64,000 nt of DNA from Tolypeutes matacus (taxonomy: Eukaryota; Chordata; Mammalia; Cingulata; Chlamyphoridae), in contig JAKSZT010053928.1 in NCBI GenBank assembly GCA_026826555.1, positions 39,099,342 through 39,163,341 on the forward strand. The letters run 5' to 3'. Shown in pieces: positions 1 through 11,004 of this stretch (the stretch's first letter is position 1; every line of letters begins with the position of its first letter). The translations under genes were made by a program, and so were the position numbers. The notes beneath the pieces are model-generated. The model searched no databases. It worked only from the letters and a program-made list of their open reading frames with translations, and was not told where the DNA came from.

Positions 1-1108
1 TGTTTATTTTTTTAATTAATTTTTATTTTTAAAGAAGCTTTAGATTACATAAATATTACCTAAAAAATATAAGGGATTCCCATATGTCCCACTCCCACCC
101 CCTCCCACACTTTCCCACATCAACAATATCCCTCATGAGTGTGGTACATTTGTTACAACTGATGAACACATATTGAAGCATTGCTACTAACCATGGATTA
201 CAGTTTACATTAAAGTTTAAACTCTGTCCTGCACAATTTTGTAGGTTATGACAAAATACACAATGGCCTGTATTTGTCACTGCAATGTCATGCAGGACAA
301 CTCCAGTGTCCCCCAAATGCCCCCATATTGCACTTATTCTTTCCTCTGCCATCCCTCAGAACCTCTGGTGGCCACTGTCCTTTTATCAATGATAAGATTT
401 TTCCTTTGCTAGAATAATAACAAGTCTATAGTAGAATAATAGTAAGTCTACTTTAGTCCATTGTTCATTCCCTAATCTTGAGGATTTGGGGCTAGTGATG
501 CCGACTGCTTCTAATTGAGAGGGAGGCTAGATCCCATGGGGCAGATGGATGGAACTATCTTGCTTCCAGTTGCAGACACTCTCTGTTTCTTGGGATAGGC
601 GTTGTCTATCATCATCTCCTTGCTAATTGTCCTGTGTAAGTCCAATGAACTGGAGAGTAAGTGTTGCAGCTCTGCTGAAATTCAGGGTCAACTGGCACAT
701 GGATGGGTCAAAAATTTAAGTCTCTGGGACACATATTTATCAAGTTTAGTGCTAATTACAAGTTCAAGTAAAAGACGCAGAAGAGCCAGGTGCAGAGAAC
801 ACATAAATGTGTCTAACTCTGTTACATTGGGGAAATAAATTCCAAAGTAAGGTCCACTGACAGGATGCTGAATTCCTGAGCTGTCTGTCCTGCTTATAGT
901 TTCTGGACGTCTCTAGAGCCCTCAGGAGCCCTGCTATTTGAGGCACCGTTTAGTGTGGCAGTCAATGAAATCCTGCTGAGACTTGCATAAGCGAAACCTC
1001 TGTTATGACCTCCTGACTCAATTTGAAGTCTCTTAGCCATAAAAACTCATTTGTATTACCATTTCACCCTTTTGGTCAAGTTCTTTTTCCATATGCATTG
1101 TTAGTTAG
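1..1108 (-). repeat. L1-3'UTR-like Xenarthran repeat, copy 1 (cut by window edge)
   Basis: This copy is collinear with 18240-19340 for over 1 kb with few indels; the shared blocks start near 71 and 18309 ('ggggattcccatat' type) and near 359 and 18598. Its first ~250 bases resemble the reverse complement of the 3' UTR of the L1 at 2110-2660, including the 'gtggtacatttgtta' block, so the element is read on the minus strand. The rest has no ORF1 or ORF2 similarity that I can see. It ends abruptly at about 1108, where sense L1 ORF2 sequence begins. I infer a long L1 3' UTR or an L1-mobilised derivative; the family name is unknown to me. Confidence 0.7.
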
Positions 1109-2690
1109 TCAAATGATTTTTGACAAGGCTGCCAAGTCGACTCAACTAGGAAAGAATAAACTCGCCAAAAAAGGGTGCTGGGAGAACTGGATATCCATAT
1201 ACAAAAGAATGAAGGAGGACCCATCTCTCATACCATAAACAAAAATTAACCGAAAAATGAAATCAAAGACTTAAATATAAGAACCAGGACTAAAAACTCC
1301 TAGAAGAAAAGGTAGGGAAGACTTCTCAGAATCATGTGTTATGCAACAGTTTCTTAGACTTTACACCCAAAGCACAAGCAACGTAAGAAAAAAAAAAATA
1401 GATAATTAGGACCTCATCAAAATTAAAAATGATTGTGTATCACAATTAAGTACTTTATCTCTAAAGTAAAAAGACAACCTATTCAATGAGGGAAAATATT
1501 TGGAAACCACATATCCAGTAAGGGTCTAGTGTCCAGAATATATAAAGAAATCCTAAAACTCAACAATAAAAAGACGAACAACCCAATTAAAAAATGTGCA
1601 AAAGACTTAAATAGACATTTCTCCAAAGAGGATATACAAATGACTAAAACAAAAAAAAGAAGTTACAAATGTTGGAGAGGAAGTGGAGAAATAGGAACAC
1701 TCATTCGTTGCTGGTAGAAATGTAAAATGGTGCAGCCACTGTGGAAGATAGTTTGGCATTTCCTCAAAATGCTAAGTATAGAGTTACCATATGACTCAGC
1801 AATCCCTTTTCTAGGTATATACCCCTGAAGAATTGAAATTAGGGACTCAAACAGATATGGGCACACCAATGTTCCTAGCACAATATTCACATTTGCCAAA
1901 AGATGGAAGCAACCCAAGTGTCCATCAACTGATGAATGGAAAAACAAAATGTGGTATATACATATAATGGAATATTATTATGCCATAAAAAGGAATAAAG
2001 TCCTGATGCATGTGACAAAATGCATGAACCTTGAGGACATTATGCTTAGTGAAATAAGCCAAACACAAATGGACAAATATTGTATAATCTCACCGATAAG
2101 AAATAATAAGAATAAGCAAACTCATAGAGTTAGAATCTAGAATGTAGGGGCTGGGTTGGGGGTAGAGAATGGGGAGTTAATGCTTAATTTGTACAGAATT
2201 TCTATTTATGTTGATTGTAAAGTTTTGGAATTGGATGGTGGAGATGGTAGCACAATATTGTGAGTGTAGTTAACAGCACGGAATTATATATTTGAATGTG
2301 GTTAAAAGGCAAAATTTTAGGTCATATATGTTACTAGAATAAAAATTTAAAGTTGAACATAGGTCTGTACAACACAGTGAACTCTATTGTAAATGATGAA
2401 CTATAGTTAATTCTACAAGTATAAAAATGTTCTCTCATGAATTATAACAAATGTACCACACTAAAGCAAGGTGTGAATAATAGGGTGGTATGTGGGAACA
2501 AATACATCTAATGTAAACTATGGACTATAGTTAATAGTACAATTTATTAACTGCAACAAATGTACCTTCAATATCAAGTGTCAAAAATAGGGGGTATATA
2601 GGAGCACTCTTATTTTTTCCACTTTTCTGTAAACTTACAACTTCTATAGTTAAAGATTATAACAAACAAACAAACAAACAAACAAACATG
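1109..2690 (+). mobile_element. 5'-truncated L1: ORF2 C-terminus, 3' UTR and tail
   Basis: The translated blocks of this stretch match the C-terminal part of L1 ORF2p, including a '[17 protein letters not shown]'-like segment near 1170-1230 and the terminal 'MWYIHIMEYYYAIKRNK' region at 1949-2140. Several frameshifts and stops interrupt it, so no protein is made. A 3' UTR of about 550 bases follows, then a (CAAA)n tail at 2659-2689. It starts inside ORF2, as is usual for incomplete target-primed reverse transcription. No convincing flanking duplication was found. Confidence 0.9.
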
Positions 2691-3165
2691 TATTGTTTCC
2701 CTGATTGTGTATCCAGTCATGGCTTACCTGTGTCCTGTGACAGAGGAAGGCTCACAGCCTGCAATCAAGGTATCATTCTGGACTGTAGTTGTCCCAAGTC
2801 TCCACTGAGGGAGAATCTGCTTCCAAACTCACTCACATGGTTGTTGCCAGGAATTAGTTCCTTATGGGTTGTTGGATGGAGGGCCTCAGTTCTTCCTCAC
2901 TGGTTGTTGCCCGAGGTCACCCTCACTCCTTGCCACTAGAGTCTCTCCATAAGGCTGCTCTCAGTGTGGAAGTTTGCTTCATCAGAGCAAGTGAGAAGAG
3001 CCAGAGGGAGTGTGAGCAAGATGACATAATAGTCTTTTGTAAACTGATCTCAGAAGGAACATCTGTCAATACCATATTCTATTCATTAGATACAAGTCAT
3101 TAGGTCTAGTTCACACTCAAGGGAGGGGATTATACAGTAGCGTGAATGCCAGGAGGCAGAAATGA
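2691..3165. repeat. Old mammal-wide repeat, class unresolved (LTR-like)
   Basis: The arrangement here (an 'agagcaagtgagaagagccagagggag' type block, a 'cacactcaagggaggggattatacag' type block and a 'gaatgccaggaggcag' motif near the end) resembles a common eutherian interspersed repeat, which I associate with MaLR or related LTRs. I recall the pattern but cannot name the family safely. Short reading frames at 2688-2939 and 2864-3103 overlap in different frames and are not credible genes. Confidence 0.45.
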
Positions 3166-3189
3166 TTGGAAATCCCATACCTTCTCTAA

Positions 3190-3402
3190 TTAGGAAGAAA
3201 GAAAGAAAAAAGAAAGAGAGAGGGAGAGAGGAAGAGAGGGAGAGAAGGAGGAAGAAAGGGAGGGAGGGAGGGAGGGAGGGAAGGAAGGAAGGGAGGGAGG
3301 GAGGGAGGGAGGGAAGGAAGGAAGGAAGGAAGGAAGGAAGGAAGGAAGGAAGGAAGGAAGGAAGGAAGGAAGGAAGGGAGGGAGGAAGGAAAGAAGGAAG
3401 GA
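3190..3402. repeat. Polypurine (GGAA/GGGA/GAAA)n microsatellite
   Basis: This is about 210 bases of almost pure purine on the plus strand. It contains an uninterrupted (GGAA)16 run at about 3312-3375, flanked by GGGA-rich and GAAA/GAGA-rich variants. The long Lys/Glu/Gly-rich and Phe/Leu/Pro/Ser-rich reading frames across it are translation artefacts of the tandem repeat. Confidence 0.97.
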
Positions 3403-4647
3403 AATTCATTTTGGAAATTCCAATAACTAGCACAATTTTAGGTGAAAAGAGGTACTTAACAAATATATGCTGAGTGTAGATGAAAAGAATTCATTGGGAA
3501 CCATTACAAACGCTGCATACCACATGTTGCAAACTGTTTTCCAACACTATTCTCTCTCTTCAACCTCAATTTAATAACATTTTCAGCTCAGATCACAAAC
3601 ATTTATTGAACTCTTAATTTGGTCAGAAAACGTCAAAATTATAATTAATATCTTCCTTTCCCATTACTCTAGCATACATATTACATTGCAATATTTCTAA
3701 TAATTCATTTATACACTCAATGTGTATTTGTTAAGCACCACTGTGCACCTAAAATTGTGCTAGTTATTCGAATTTCTGAAATGAATAAGGTCTCAGGGAC
3801 AAATCTTTCAGCTTTAACCATTTTATGTAGAATTTAATTAACTTCATTTAACAATAGAATGACTTTTTCAAACTTAATCCTATAGTAGCACCTTTACAGA
3901 AAAATAATTAGTCCTTGGTATGATGTACATTTCAAAAATTATGTTTTTCAGGTGTTGGGTTTTAGAATATGGTAGGATAAATACCCTTGTTTGAAAATAC
4001 ATTATTGCTCCTAATTTTGTTGTCCCTGTTAATGTTGTGTTTATATCATGAAACTTGCTGCAATGATGTAGATCCCTGTTTAAAATAATGTATGAACCCA
4101 CACATTTATAAAATGAACATTAAAATGAACTAGGCTAGGATATATTCACAACAGTTTCAGTTCTCTCCTCTCTATTTTAATACTATTGATTGATTGTACA
4201 TTAGTTTGCATTAAAGTTAAAAGTTAAAGTTGTGTTCCCCTTGCAAATTGGTTTTCTCTTTTACTTCCAAATGTACCATAAATTAATTGTAAAATTACTG
4301 AGCACATAGCTATGGGATGGAAACAACTGCTTTAAGACAGCCCAAAATGATGTATGTGGTTCCTAGAAGCCTATCTCCTGGATTTTGTATTGCATTCAAA
4401 CAAATACAGCTTTATTTGAGGAAGAGTTATATGAAGCTTGTTTTCAGAATCATTCTGCCTCTATCACAGTAGAAAGAGCAGAAGGCAGAAAGTAAAGAGA
4501 TAAGATGTGATGGATAAGTAGCATGGAGTAGTAATGGCAGTTTGGGATTCTAAGTACAAATAATTTGATGATAACTGAATCCAAGGTGAGAGAATTGAAA
4601 AGTAGGGCTAGCTAATATGAGATTTATTTAGGGATAGCCATGTAGCT
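3403..4647. other. No gene; AT-rich, mostly unique sequence with a possible L2 fragment
   Basis: Nothing coding is visible. Around 3700-3800 the run 'tgtgtatttgttaagcaccac' followed by 'gtgctagttatt' resembles the antisense 3' end of L2 or MIR elements. The remainder shows no repeat that I recognise. Confidence 0.5.
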
Positions 4648-4756
4648 GTGGAGACATTTTCGGTTGTTACAACTGGGAAGGTGCTGCTGGCATCCAGTTG
4701 ACAGAGGCCAGCAATGCTGTTAAATATCCTACAGTGCACAGGACAGTCCCCCACTG
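4648..4756 (+). mobile_element. MER5A-like hAT-Charlie fragment
   Basis: The segment runs 'gagacattttcggttgtta', 'actggcatc'-like, 'agaggccagcaatgctgttaaa' (split), then 'cctacagtgcacaggacag'. These are the consecutive signature blocks of the non-autonomous MER5A DNA transposon. Both termini are missing, so it is a fragment. The LTR-derived sequence at 4765 follows immediately. Confidence 0.8.
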
Positions 4757-4764
4757 TCAACGGG

Positions 4765-5090
4765 TCTGCTGGTCTCTACTTTTTCTTGAGCTCTGCTGTA
4801 GGCTATCAGGTATCTCTCCCTGGCCTTGTCTCCTTGAGGCTCTCAAGGATCCTTTGTCTCTCTGCAGCTGTAGGCAAACCTGGACTCCTCTCTCTCATAT
4901 GGCAGGGTCAAAATGGCAGAGTTTCTTTCTCTGCATCTCTTCTTTCTCTATGTGTATTCTTAGTTTATATAGGGATTTAGCACAAGGGCAGAGACCCAAC
5001 CTGGGTCATGCCTCACTGACACAGTACAATCAAAAGCCCTACTGTGATCTAATCAAGTGATGTAATCAAAGGTCTCTTAACTGAATTTGA
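4765..5090 (-). mobile_element. Partial MaLR-type LTR, antisense
   Basis: The sequence parallels the complete solo LTR at 52156-52733 over its second half: 'cagctgtaggcaaacctgga', 'tatggcaggg/atgaaaaatggcagag', 'gggcagaga(c)ccaacctg' and 'gtaatc(c)aatcaaaag' blocks occur in the same order. The end corresponding to the LTR 3' terminus is missing. The reading frames over it are not coding. Confidence 0.75.
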
Positions 5091-6214
5091 TGCAACTGAA
5101 GGGCCCCACACCCACACTGGAGGAAAGCAGAGTAGCGAATGGGGTGTTTCTCTCCCCTCTCCCAAGGCAAGCCAGAATAAGGGAGAAGAAGAAACATTAA
5201 GAATTGCTTGCCAGGTAAAGGTGGATTGAAGTGAAGAGGGGATTGATGAGCTGTTTTATATGTGCAACACAAGAAAAAAAGCCCTGAAACATGTCCTGGG
5301 TAAAATGATGGTGACATCTAGACCTGAGAGTTGTTCAAATAACCCCCTTAGTTTCCCATGGCTCTGAACATGATAAGGACCTCTATAAGTTTCTCTTAGT
5401 CCCAGAGTAAACTACATAGGCTGCCTGGAAGAGTGAGCCCAGAAGCCACTCTAGGAGGCAGTTATGTGGGTAAGGTGACTAACCTCAGATGCGAGCCTAT
5501 GCACTGCCCACGAGGAGCAGGGAGGGGACTGAATGTCACCAGGGCCAGCACCCAGCTTCACCCAAGGTATGGGGACCTCGGCACACATGTCAGCCTAGAT
5601 CAGCTCTGGAGTTGACCCAGATGGACTGTGTACTTCCACTGCAATGCTTAACTAATGCCTGAAGGCAATGATCCTCACCCTCCCTTCAAAACCATTCCAC
5701 ACACTACTACTAGCAAATAGCATGCAGGGACCAAATCCTGTGAGTTTAAAAGTAAAAATGGGAAGTAAAAAAGAGGGGGAAACCTTTACAGGTGAAAACA
5801 GTGATATGAAGAGGAATCTTAGAGCATCACTGAAGTTCTCTGAAAGTGCCTTAAGCTCTCTTGAAGTGGCCTGAGAAATTGCTCAATTGGACTAAATTTA
5901 TCTGAAAGCTTAAAGAGGAAGTAATCTGACAAAAGCCTCAAGAATTAGTCAAGAAAAATTCCATTTTTTATACTTCTGCTTTATGGCCTGTTGTAACTAT
6001 AAAATATAAGACCTGTTACCACACTTATGTTTTGTTGTTTATGTTCTTGTTTGTTTGCTTAATTTCTTGACATTGAATATCAAACAGTGTGAAACATGAC
6101 CTTGGATATGACTGACCATTCCATTCCCTTCCCTTTATTGTTTCTTTCCTAGACGTTGTATTGTTTAATGATATGGGGGCTGTCTGCCAATGGTTTACAT
6201 CTTGGCATCACCCT
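5091..6214. other. No gene recognised; unassigned sequence
   Basis: This stretch holds only short frames with no family resemblance. The part at 5430-5880 is somewhat more GC-rich than its surroundings and carries no repeat signature that I recognise. Confidence 0.4.
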
Positions 6215-6480
6215 CCCCTTTTCATCTCATTAATTCTTACTCAATCTTTCTGTGTCAACTTAAGCATCTCCTCTACCTGGAAACTTTCCCTGACCATTAT
6301 AGATTAGGTTAAGAGCCCCTGAAACACATTTTCATAGAACTTAACAAACTTTATTGTAATTCTTTATTAAATTATTCATTCCCTTTGAGGGCAAGGTCAT
6401 TATTTATGGTTTGCCACAGATTCTTCTGGACCTAGCACAGGACTTAGCACATCAAAGCATTGATGAATATTGGTTTATCT
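6215..6480 (+). repeat. L2 3'-end fragment
   Basis: The order 'tggaaactttccctgacc', 'ttccctttgagggcaagg', 'cctagcacaggacttagcac' and 'gatgaatattgg' matches the layout of the 3' part of L2, a mammal-wide CR1-clade LINE. It is strongly diverged. Confidence 0.65.
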
Positions 6481-7230
6481 AACTAATTGAAATCCTTTGA
6501 GATCAGCAAAGACTGTCAAGCTTGAACAGCTAATTTTAGCCTTCATCACCCCCACAATAAACACTATTTTTACATTCAAAGGCCTTATTTCTGCCATACA
6601 TCTATGTATAAAGTATGAAAATGAAAATGAAAATGAAAAATTTTGTTTTTAGGAATCCACTTAGATTGTTGCCTGGTGACATAAACAGATCCATAGATGT
6701 GTAAGAGTGAGAATTATAAATAAACTGGATATTTAGGTTGGAAGTCTCCAACAACATGATGCTGGACTGTTTCATAGAGCTGAAAGATTGTCTTGCACAT
6801 AGTATATATTGTATTAGGTTTTCCTGAATGAGGGAGAAAGGTGGGGTGGGAAAAAAAACAGAGGTTTCAGAAACTGGAAAAACCAAGCTAGAGTGTCAAC
6901 TCCACTGCTTACCAAGTCTGTGGTCTTGGGAATAACATATTTAAGTGTCTGCTTCTTAATACACAAAATGAGCATAATATCTATTAGCATTTTTATTACA
7001 TATATGTGTGTGTGTACTTCATCTAATTCCTAGTACAGAATAAATAATAATCCAGTTTCTCCATGTAAAAATATTAAGTGTCTTTAGCTCAGACTTTTTA
7101 ATTCTGCTGATGGGAAAAGTCAGTTAGTTTCCTGAAAGATGACATCTACTGCCTGGAAGATCTCTGCTGCCTGTTTTTTTCCCCCCATGTTCAAGCCAAT
7201 CTCACGTTTCTCTCTCCTTTCATAGCCATG
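6481..7230. other. No gene; unique AT-rich sequence
   Basis: I see a short (GAAAAT)n-like stretch at about 6615-6642 and a small TG run near 7004-7016. No repeat family or coding signal is evident. Confidence 0.4.
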
Positions 7231-7235
7231 GTATG

Positions 7236-7718
7236 TATCTTAATTTTCAGAGCTGCCATAACAAAGTATTACAAACTGGGTGGCTTAAAACAGCAGAAAT
7301 CTGTTGCAGAGTTCTCAAGACTAGAAATCCGAAATCAAGTCAGCAGGGCCATGCTTCCTCAGAAACCTGGAAAGGAGAATCCTTCCTTGATTCTTCTAGC
7401 TTCTGGTATTTGTTGACAATCTTTGGCATTTCTGTTAGTAGATGCATCACTCTAATCTCGGCCTCTATCTCCACGTAGAGGTCTTCTTATCTCCATTTTC
7501 GAATGGTGCTCTCCTCTCTGTGCCTGTCGCTTTTTCTCTTCTTATAAGGACACACTGGTCATATTGTTTTAGGAGCCCAACCTACTCCACTGTGACTTCA
7601 TCTTAATTGAACTAATTCCATCCACAACAACCCTGTTTTCAAATAAATTCACATTCTGGAGTACTGGAGATAAGGATTTCAACATCTCTTTTGAGGGGCC
7701 TCTATTCAACCCATAATA
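7236..7718 (-). mobile_element. MLT1-type solo LTR (MaLR), antisense, with 5-bp target duplication
   Basis: The plus strand shows the reverse complement of an MLT1 LTR: 'gctgccataacaaagtatt', 'gggtggcttaaaacagcag', 'tcttataaggacacactgg', and at its end 'ttcaacccataata'. The 5-bp duplication GTATG flanks it exactly at 7231-7235 and 7719-7723, as expected for ERVL-MaLR integration. Terminal TG/CA have decayed to TA/TA. No internal retroviral sequence remains. Confidence 0.88.
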
Positions 7719-7723
7719 GTATG

Positions 7724-8609
7724 CTATGAAATATTTTCTGTATTCCTGGTGATAAATTTCTGAGCCTGTTACCTCAACAGATATCTAAAGTTTAAGGCAT
7801 TTCTTACAGGAGGGAATTCCCTTTGACAAAATTTGCTAATAAGGTAAAAAAATACATGTCCCTTTTCCCCTTGATAAGCAGAACTCAGGGAACCAAGGTC
7901 TGTAGAATGGCAGTGTCTCAATTTCTCATGCTTAAAAAACTGGTGAAGCATGGATTTAACAGAATGGAACTGCTGATACTGAGATATTTCATGCTGGAAA
8001 TGGTGATTAAAGATGTAATTGGTCTTGACTTTTAATCCTACCACACTGGTTTGCGGGAGAAAAAAAATTACATACAGTCTTAAAATCAGTTATTAACCTA
8101 AAAAATCCTTTAGAACACAAATTTAATATCCATTTTATGATTAAATGCTGGCATTATATTCTCAGAGCCTTCTGGATAAGGTCCAACCCCCATGGTTTGA
8201 TAAGACTTCCTGTCCTCTGTCCCTTACCTGTCTTTCCACCTCACCTCCTAACACTAATTCTCATTTTATACTATACTCCATCCCTTTTGAAATACTTGTG
8301 ATTCTCAAATTAATGGTGCTGTTTCACTCCTTTGTGATCTCACCCTCCTAAGCAAAGTTTATAACTCTCACCTATGGCCTCTATTTCACCTTACACTTCC
8401 ATTTATTTATTCAACAAACATTTATTAAGTGCCTTTTCTATCTCAATTACAGCAGGAGGTTCTTGGGGAAAAAAGCACTAAAGGCATGACCTCTTTCCTC
8501 AAATGGAATTTAGATATTACAAAGCCTTACCTGTAGACAAACCAATGCTCAGAGACAATATGGGGGGGTGGGGGGGTGCATTAGGCATGGATGCAGCATA
8601 CAATGAAGG
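7724..8609. other. No gene; eroded L2/MIR-like pieces
   Basis: The run 'tttattcaacaaacatttat' at about 8407-8426 followed by 'taagtgccttttc' is the typical antisense L2/MIR3 end. The pyrimidine-rich 8145-8350 could be more of an antisense L2 but is too diverged to assign. A G-rich tract lies at 8562-8578. Confidence 0.45.
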
Positions 8610-9238
8610 GTGTGGAAAATTACAAAGAGGTGAGCAGATTGGGGAAAGACTTCAGAGAGGTGGAAAAGGCTTTGCAGATGTGATTAAGTTAAAGATCTTG
8701 ATGCAGAGATTATCCTAAATTATATGTAATTATATGGGCTTTCCATATAATTACAAGGGTCCTCATAGGGAGAGAGGGAGGCAGGAGGGTCGAGTCAGAG
8801 AAGGAGATGCGATAAGAGAAGCAGAGGACAGAGAGGGAGAGAGATTTAAAGATCCTGTGCTTTGGGCTTGGAAGATGGAGGAAAGTACCATGAATTAAGG
8901 AAGGCAGGTAGCCTCTAGAAGCTAGAAAAGGCGAGGAAACAGATCTCCCCTAGAGCTTCTAGCACAGGGGTTCTGAACATTTTTTGCTCCACAACCCCTT
9001 GCCCAGTCAGGCAAAAACCACAGACTCCTTACTAAGTCCACACTAGACTGTGTACTGGTTAGTAAATATGTCACACCCGCACCAACATGTCACCACAAGA
9101 ATAATGTTTTTTCTAAATTTCAATTCAAGCTCACGGATCCCTTGTTAAGAACCCCTGTTCTGCAGAAAGTAAGATAATTAGTTTTTGTTCTAAGCCACTA
9201 AGTTTGTGATAATTTGTTACAGCAGCAGTAGGAAAGTA
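8610..9238 (+). mobile_element. MLT1-type LTR (MaLR), sense, interrupted by a hAT element
   Basis: Sense MLT1 landmarks are present in order: 'gctttgcagatgtgattaag', 'tataattacaagggtcctca', 'gtgctttgggcttggaagat', and the 3' block 'gttctaagccactaagtttg' with 'aatttgttacagcagcagta' and 'ggaaagtaaa'. The left border is approximate. The LTR is split at 8964/9158 by a miniature hAT transposon. Confidence 0.85.
8965..9157 (+). mobile_element. Non-autonomous hAT (Charlie-like) miniature element nested in MLT1
   Basis: This is a 193-bp element bounded by inverted termini: it starts CAGGGGTTCTGAAC and ends GTTAAGAACCCCTG. The 8-bp flanks are TTCTAGCA (8957-8964) and TTCTGCAG (9158-9165); these agree after a one-base deletion in the right copy, consistent with the 8-bp duplication of hAT transposons. 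There is no transposase coding capacity. The surrounding LTR is continuous across it, so the hAT insertion is younger than the LTR. Confidence 0.85.
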
Positions 9239-9733
9239 AATCATGTATAAACCTATTATGGTTTTATATGTTATCTAATGGTCAAGGGGAAGCCATTAGG
9301 ATATTAAGAACAGAATTCATGGTATCAAGTATGTGATTTAGAAACAATATCATAGTTGCAATTTAACAAGGTTGGACCAGAGATTAACAATTCTGGAAGC
9401 AAGAGGTATCAGATGGGAAAACTCACAGTCTAGACTAGAGGTGAAGAGGGCTAGGTAGAGGATATATTTATCAATAGAATCAAGTTTCATGAGATCTGAT
9501 TATATAATTTGGAGGGCCATTATGAAAGTAATATACTAAATTACAAATACAAAAGTGAATATTTGTTTTAGATGATATATAAATCAGAAAAAAATAGCCT
9601 ATTTTATAAGGTGATAGCTACCACAAATATCACACACACAAAAAATAGAAACAGAACATAATAGTTTTATTAACCATCCAGCACAAACCTATAATGCTAT
9701 TTTCCCTACATTGCTATAGCCAGTTACAGGACC
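9239..9733. other. No gene; unassigned sequence
   Basis: This is AT-rich sequence with no coding or repeat signature that I recognise. Confidence 0.4.
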
Positions 9734-9737
9734 TTAC

Positions 9738-10346
9738 TGTTGCCAGATTTTCTCTAGTTTCTTCACTTTGTTACAAAAAAAGAATTTGAAGTACACACTA
9801 GTTCAGTTAGGCCAGTAGTTTATTAAGAAAATGAGAGAAGAGAAATGGGAGAAAATAACAGATTATGGGTCCTGGGTAGAGAGGGGAAAAGGGCTAAAAA
9901 GGGGTAAAAAGGGCTGATTTACCGACTACACATCCCCATGACAGATTACAAATCCACAGATCTACTGGCATGCTAATCCAGGCAGGGAGAGAAAGCGCAA
10001 AAACAGGAAAAAGGATAAAAAAGGGATGATTTAGTGTCTGTGCTTGCTTTTTAAACCATTAATTATTCTGCCCTTTTGCTAATGTTGGGGGAGGAATCCC
10101 AATCGTTTGCTATTTTGATTGTTTACCCCACCCACAATTCCAGGGGGGCGGGCAGGCAATGACAAGGCCTCTTGATATCATCCAGGGCTTTCCTTGATCC
10201 TGGACGACATCCCATTCTGAATGAGGGTTCTTGCGGGGTTCTTCCAGCAGCCATCTTGTGGGGTCTTCCTGGTCACGTTTTTCATGACAGTGCTTTTCTG
10301 CCAGGTCCCAGATTCATCTCCTTATTCCCTAATCTAGCCGGCTTCA
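9738..10346 (-). mobile_element. Solo LTR, unnamed family, copy A (antisense)
   Basis: This is a 609-bp element with plus-strand ends TGTTGCC...GGCTTCA. It is flanked by the 4-bp direct repeat TTAC at 9734-9737 and 10347-10350; 4-bp duplications are typical of class I (gammaretrovirus-like) ERVs. It aligns end to end with 10420-11004 and 28080-28667. An AATAAA signal lies on the minus strand near 9820 (seen as 'tttatt' in 'gtagtttattaag'), which sets the orientation. No internal viral sequence adjoins it. It is the most diverged of the three copies. Confidence 0.8.
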
Positions 10347-10419
10347 TTACAAGAGACTGAACAAATAGGGGGCCCTACAGTTTAAGCTTCATTAATTTAA
10401 CAGAAATCTGCATGTGAAT

Positions 10420-11004
10420 TGTTACTGGATTTGGTCTATGTTCTTGACTATGCTGCAGAAATGAATTTCAAGAGCACGTAAAGTTAGTTAGGTCAGTAAT
10501 TTATTAAGGTAGGGAGGGAAGAGAAATGGGAGAAAGTAACAGATCATGGGTCCCCAGTAGAGAGTACGGGGCTGAAGAGTGATAAAGAGGGCTGATTTAT
10601 AGACTACAATTCCCCGTATAGATTATAAATACCCAGGTTTTACTTGCATGTTGATCCATGAAGGGGGAACATGGCGAGAGCAGGGCACAGAAGGCAAGAG
10701 AGCTATTTAGCCTTTGCATCTACTTTTTGAACCATTAATTATTCCGCCCTTTTGCTAATGGCATGGGAGGAGTCCCAGCTCTTTGCTGTTTTGATTGACT
10801 ACCCCACCCATCAATACCGCAGAAAGGCCCAATTATAAGGCCCCTGCAGAATATCCGGGGCTTCTCCTTCTTCCAGAGTAAATCTCATTCCAGATGGCAG
10901 AAATCTCGCCAGGGTCTTCCAGCAGCCATCTTGGTATTAATATCCACGTGGACTTCTTGCCAGGTTCCAGATCCATCTATTGATTTCCTATCTAGCCTGC
11001 TTCA
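10420..11004 (-). mobile_element. Solo LTR, same family, copy B (antisense)
   Basis: This copy begins TGTTACTGG and ends TAGCCTGCTTCA, sharing with copy C at 28080 blocks such as 'gactatgctgcagaaatgaa', 'ggctgatttatagactacaa' and 'cagcagccatcttggtat' (here near 10920). Only 69 bases separate it from copy A, in the same orientation. The flanks GAAT and AATT do not match, so its target duplication is lost or the border is off by a few bases. Confidence 0.8.

Noticed and set aside
764..946. Minus-strand frame sharing 'PQI(A/V)GLLRALETSR' with the frame at 18993-19178
   Set aside because: The similarity comes from the shared repeat. The apparent starts are GTG and TTG, not ATG, and the frames diverge soon after, so there is no sign of a conserved protein.
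1..2690. Twin-priming (5' inversion) origin for the antisense repeat followed by sense L1 at 1108
   Set aside because: The antisense part belongs to a repeat that also occurs alone elsewhere and is not ORF sequence of the same L1. Flanking duplications that would join the two parts are not evident.
3086..3473. Low-complexity Glu/Lys/Gly-rich and Pro/Ser/Leu-rich frames on opposite strands
   Set aside because: Both are direct translations of the GGAA microsatellite.
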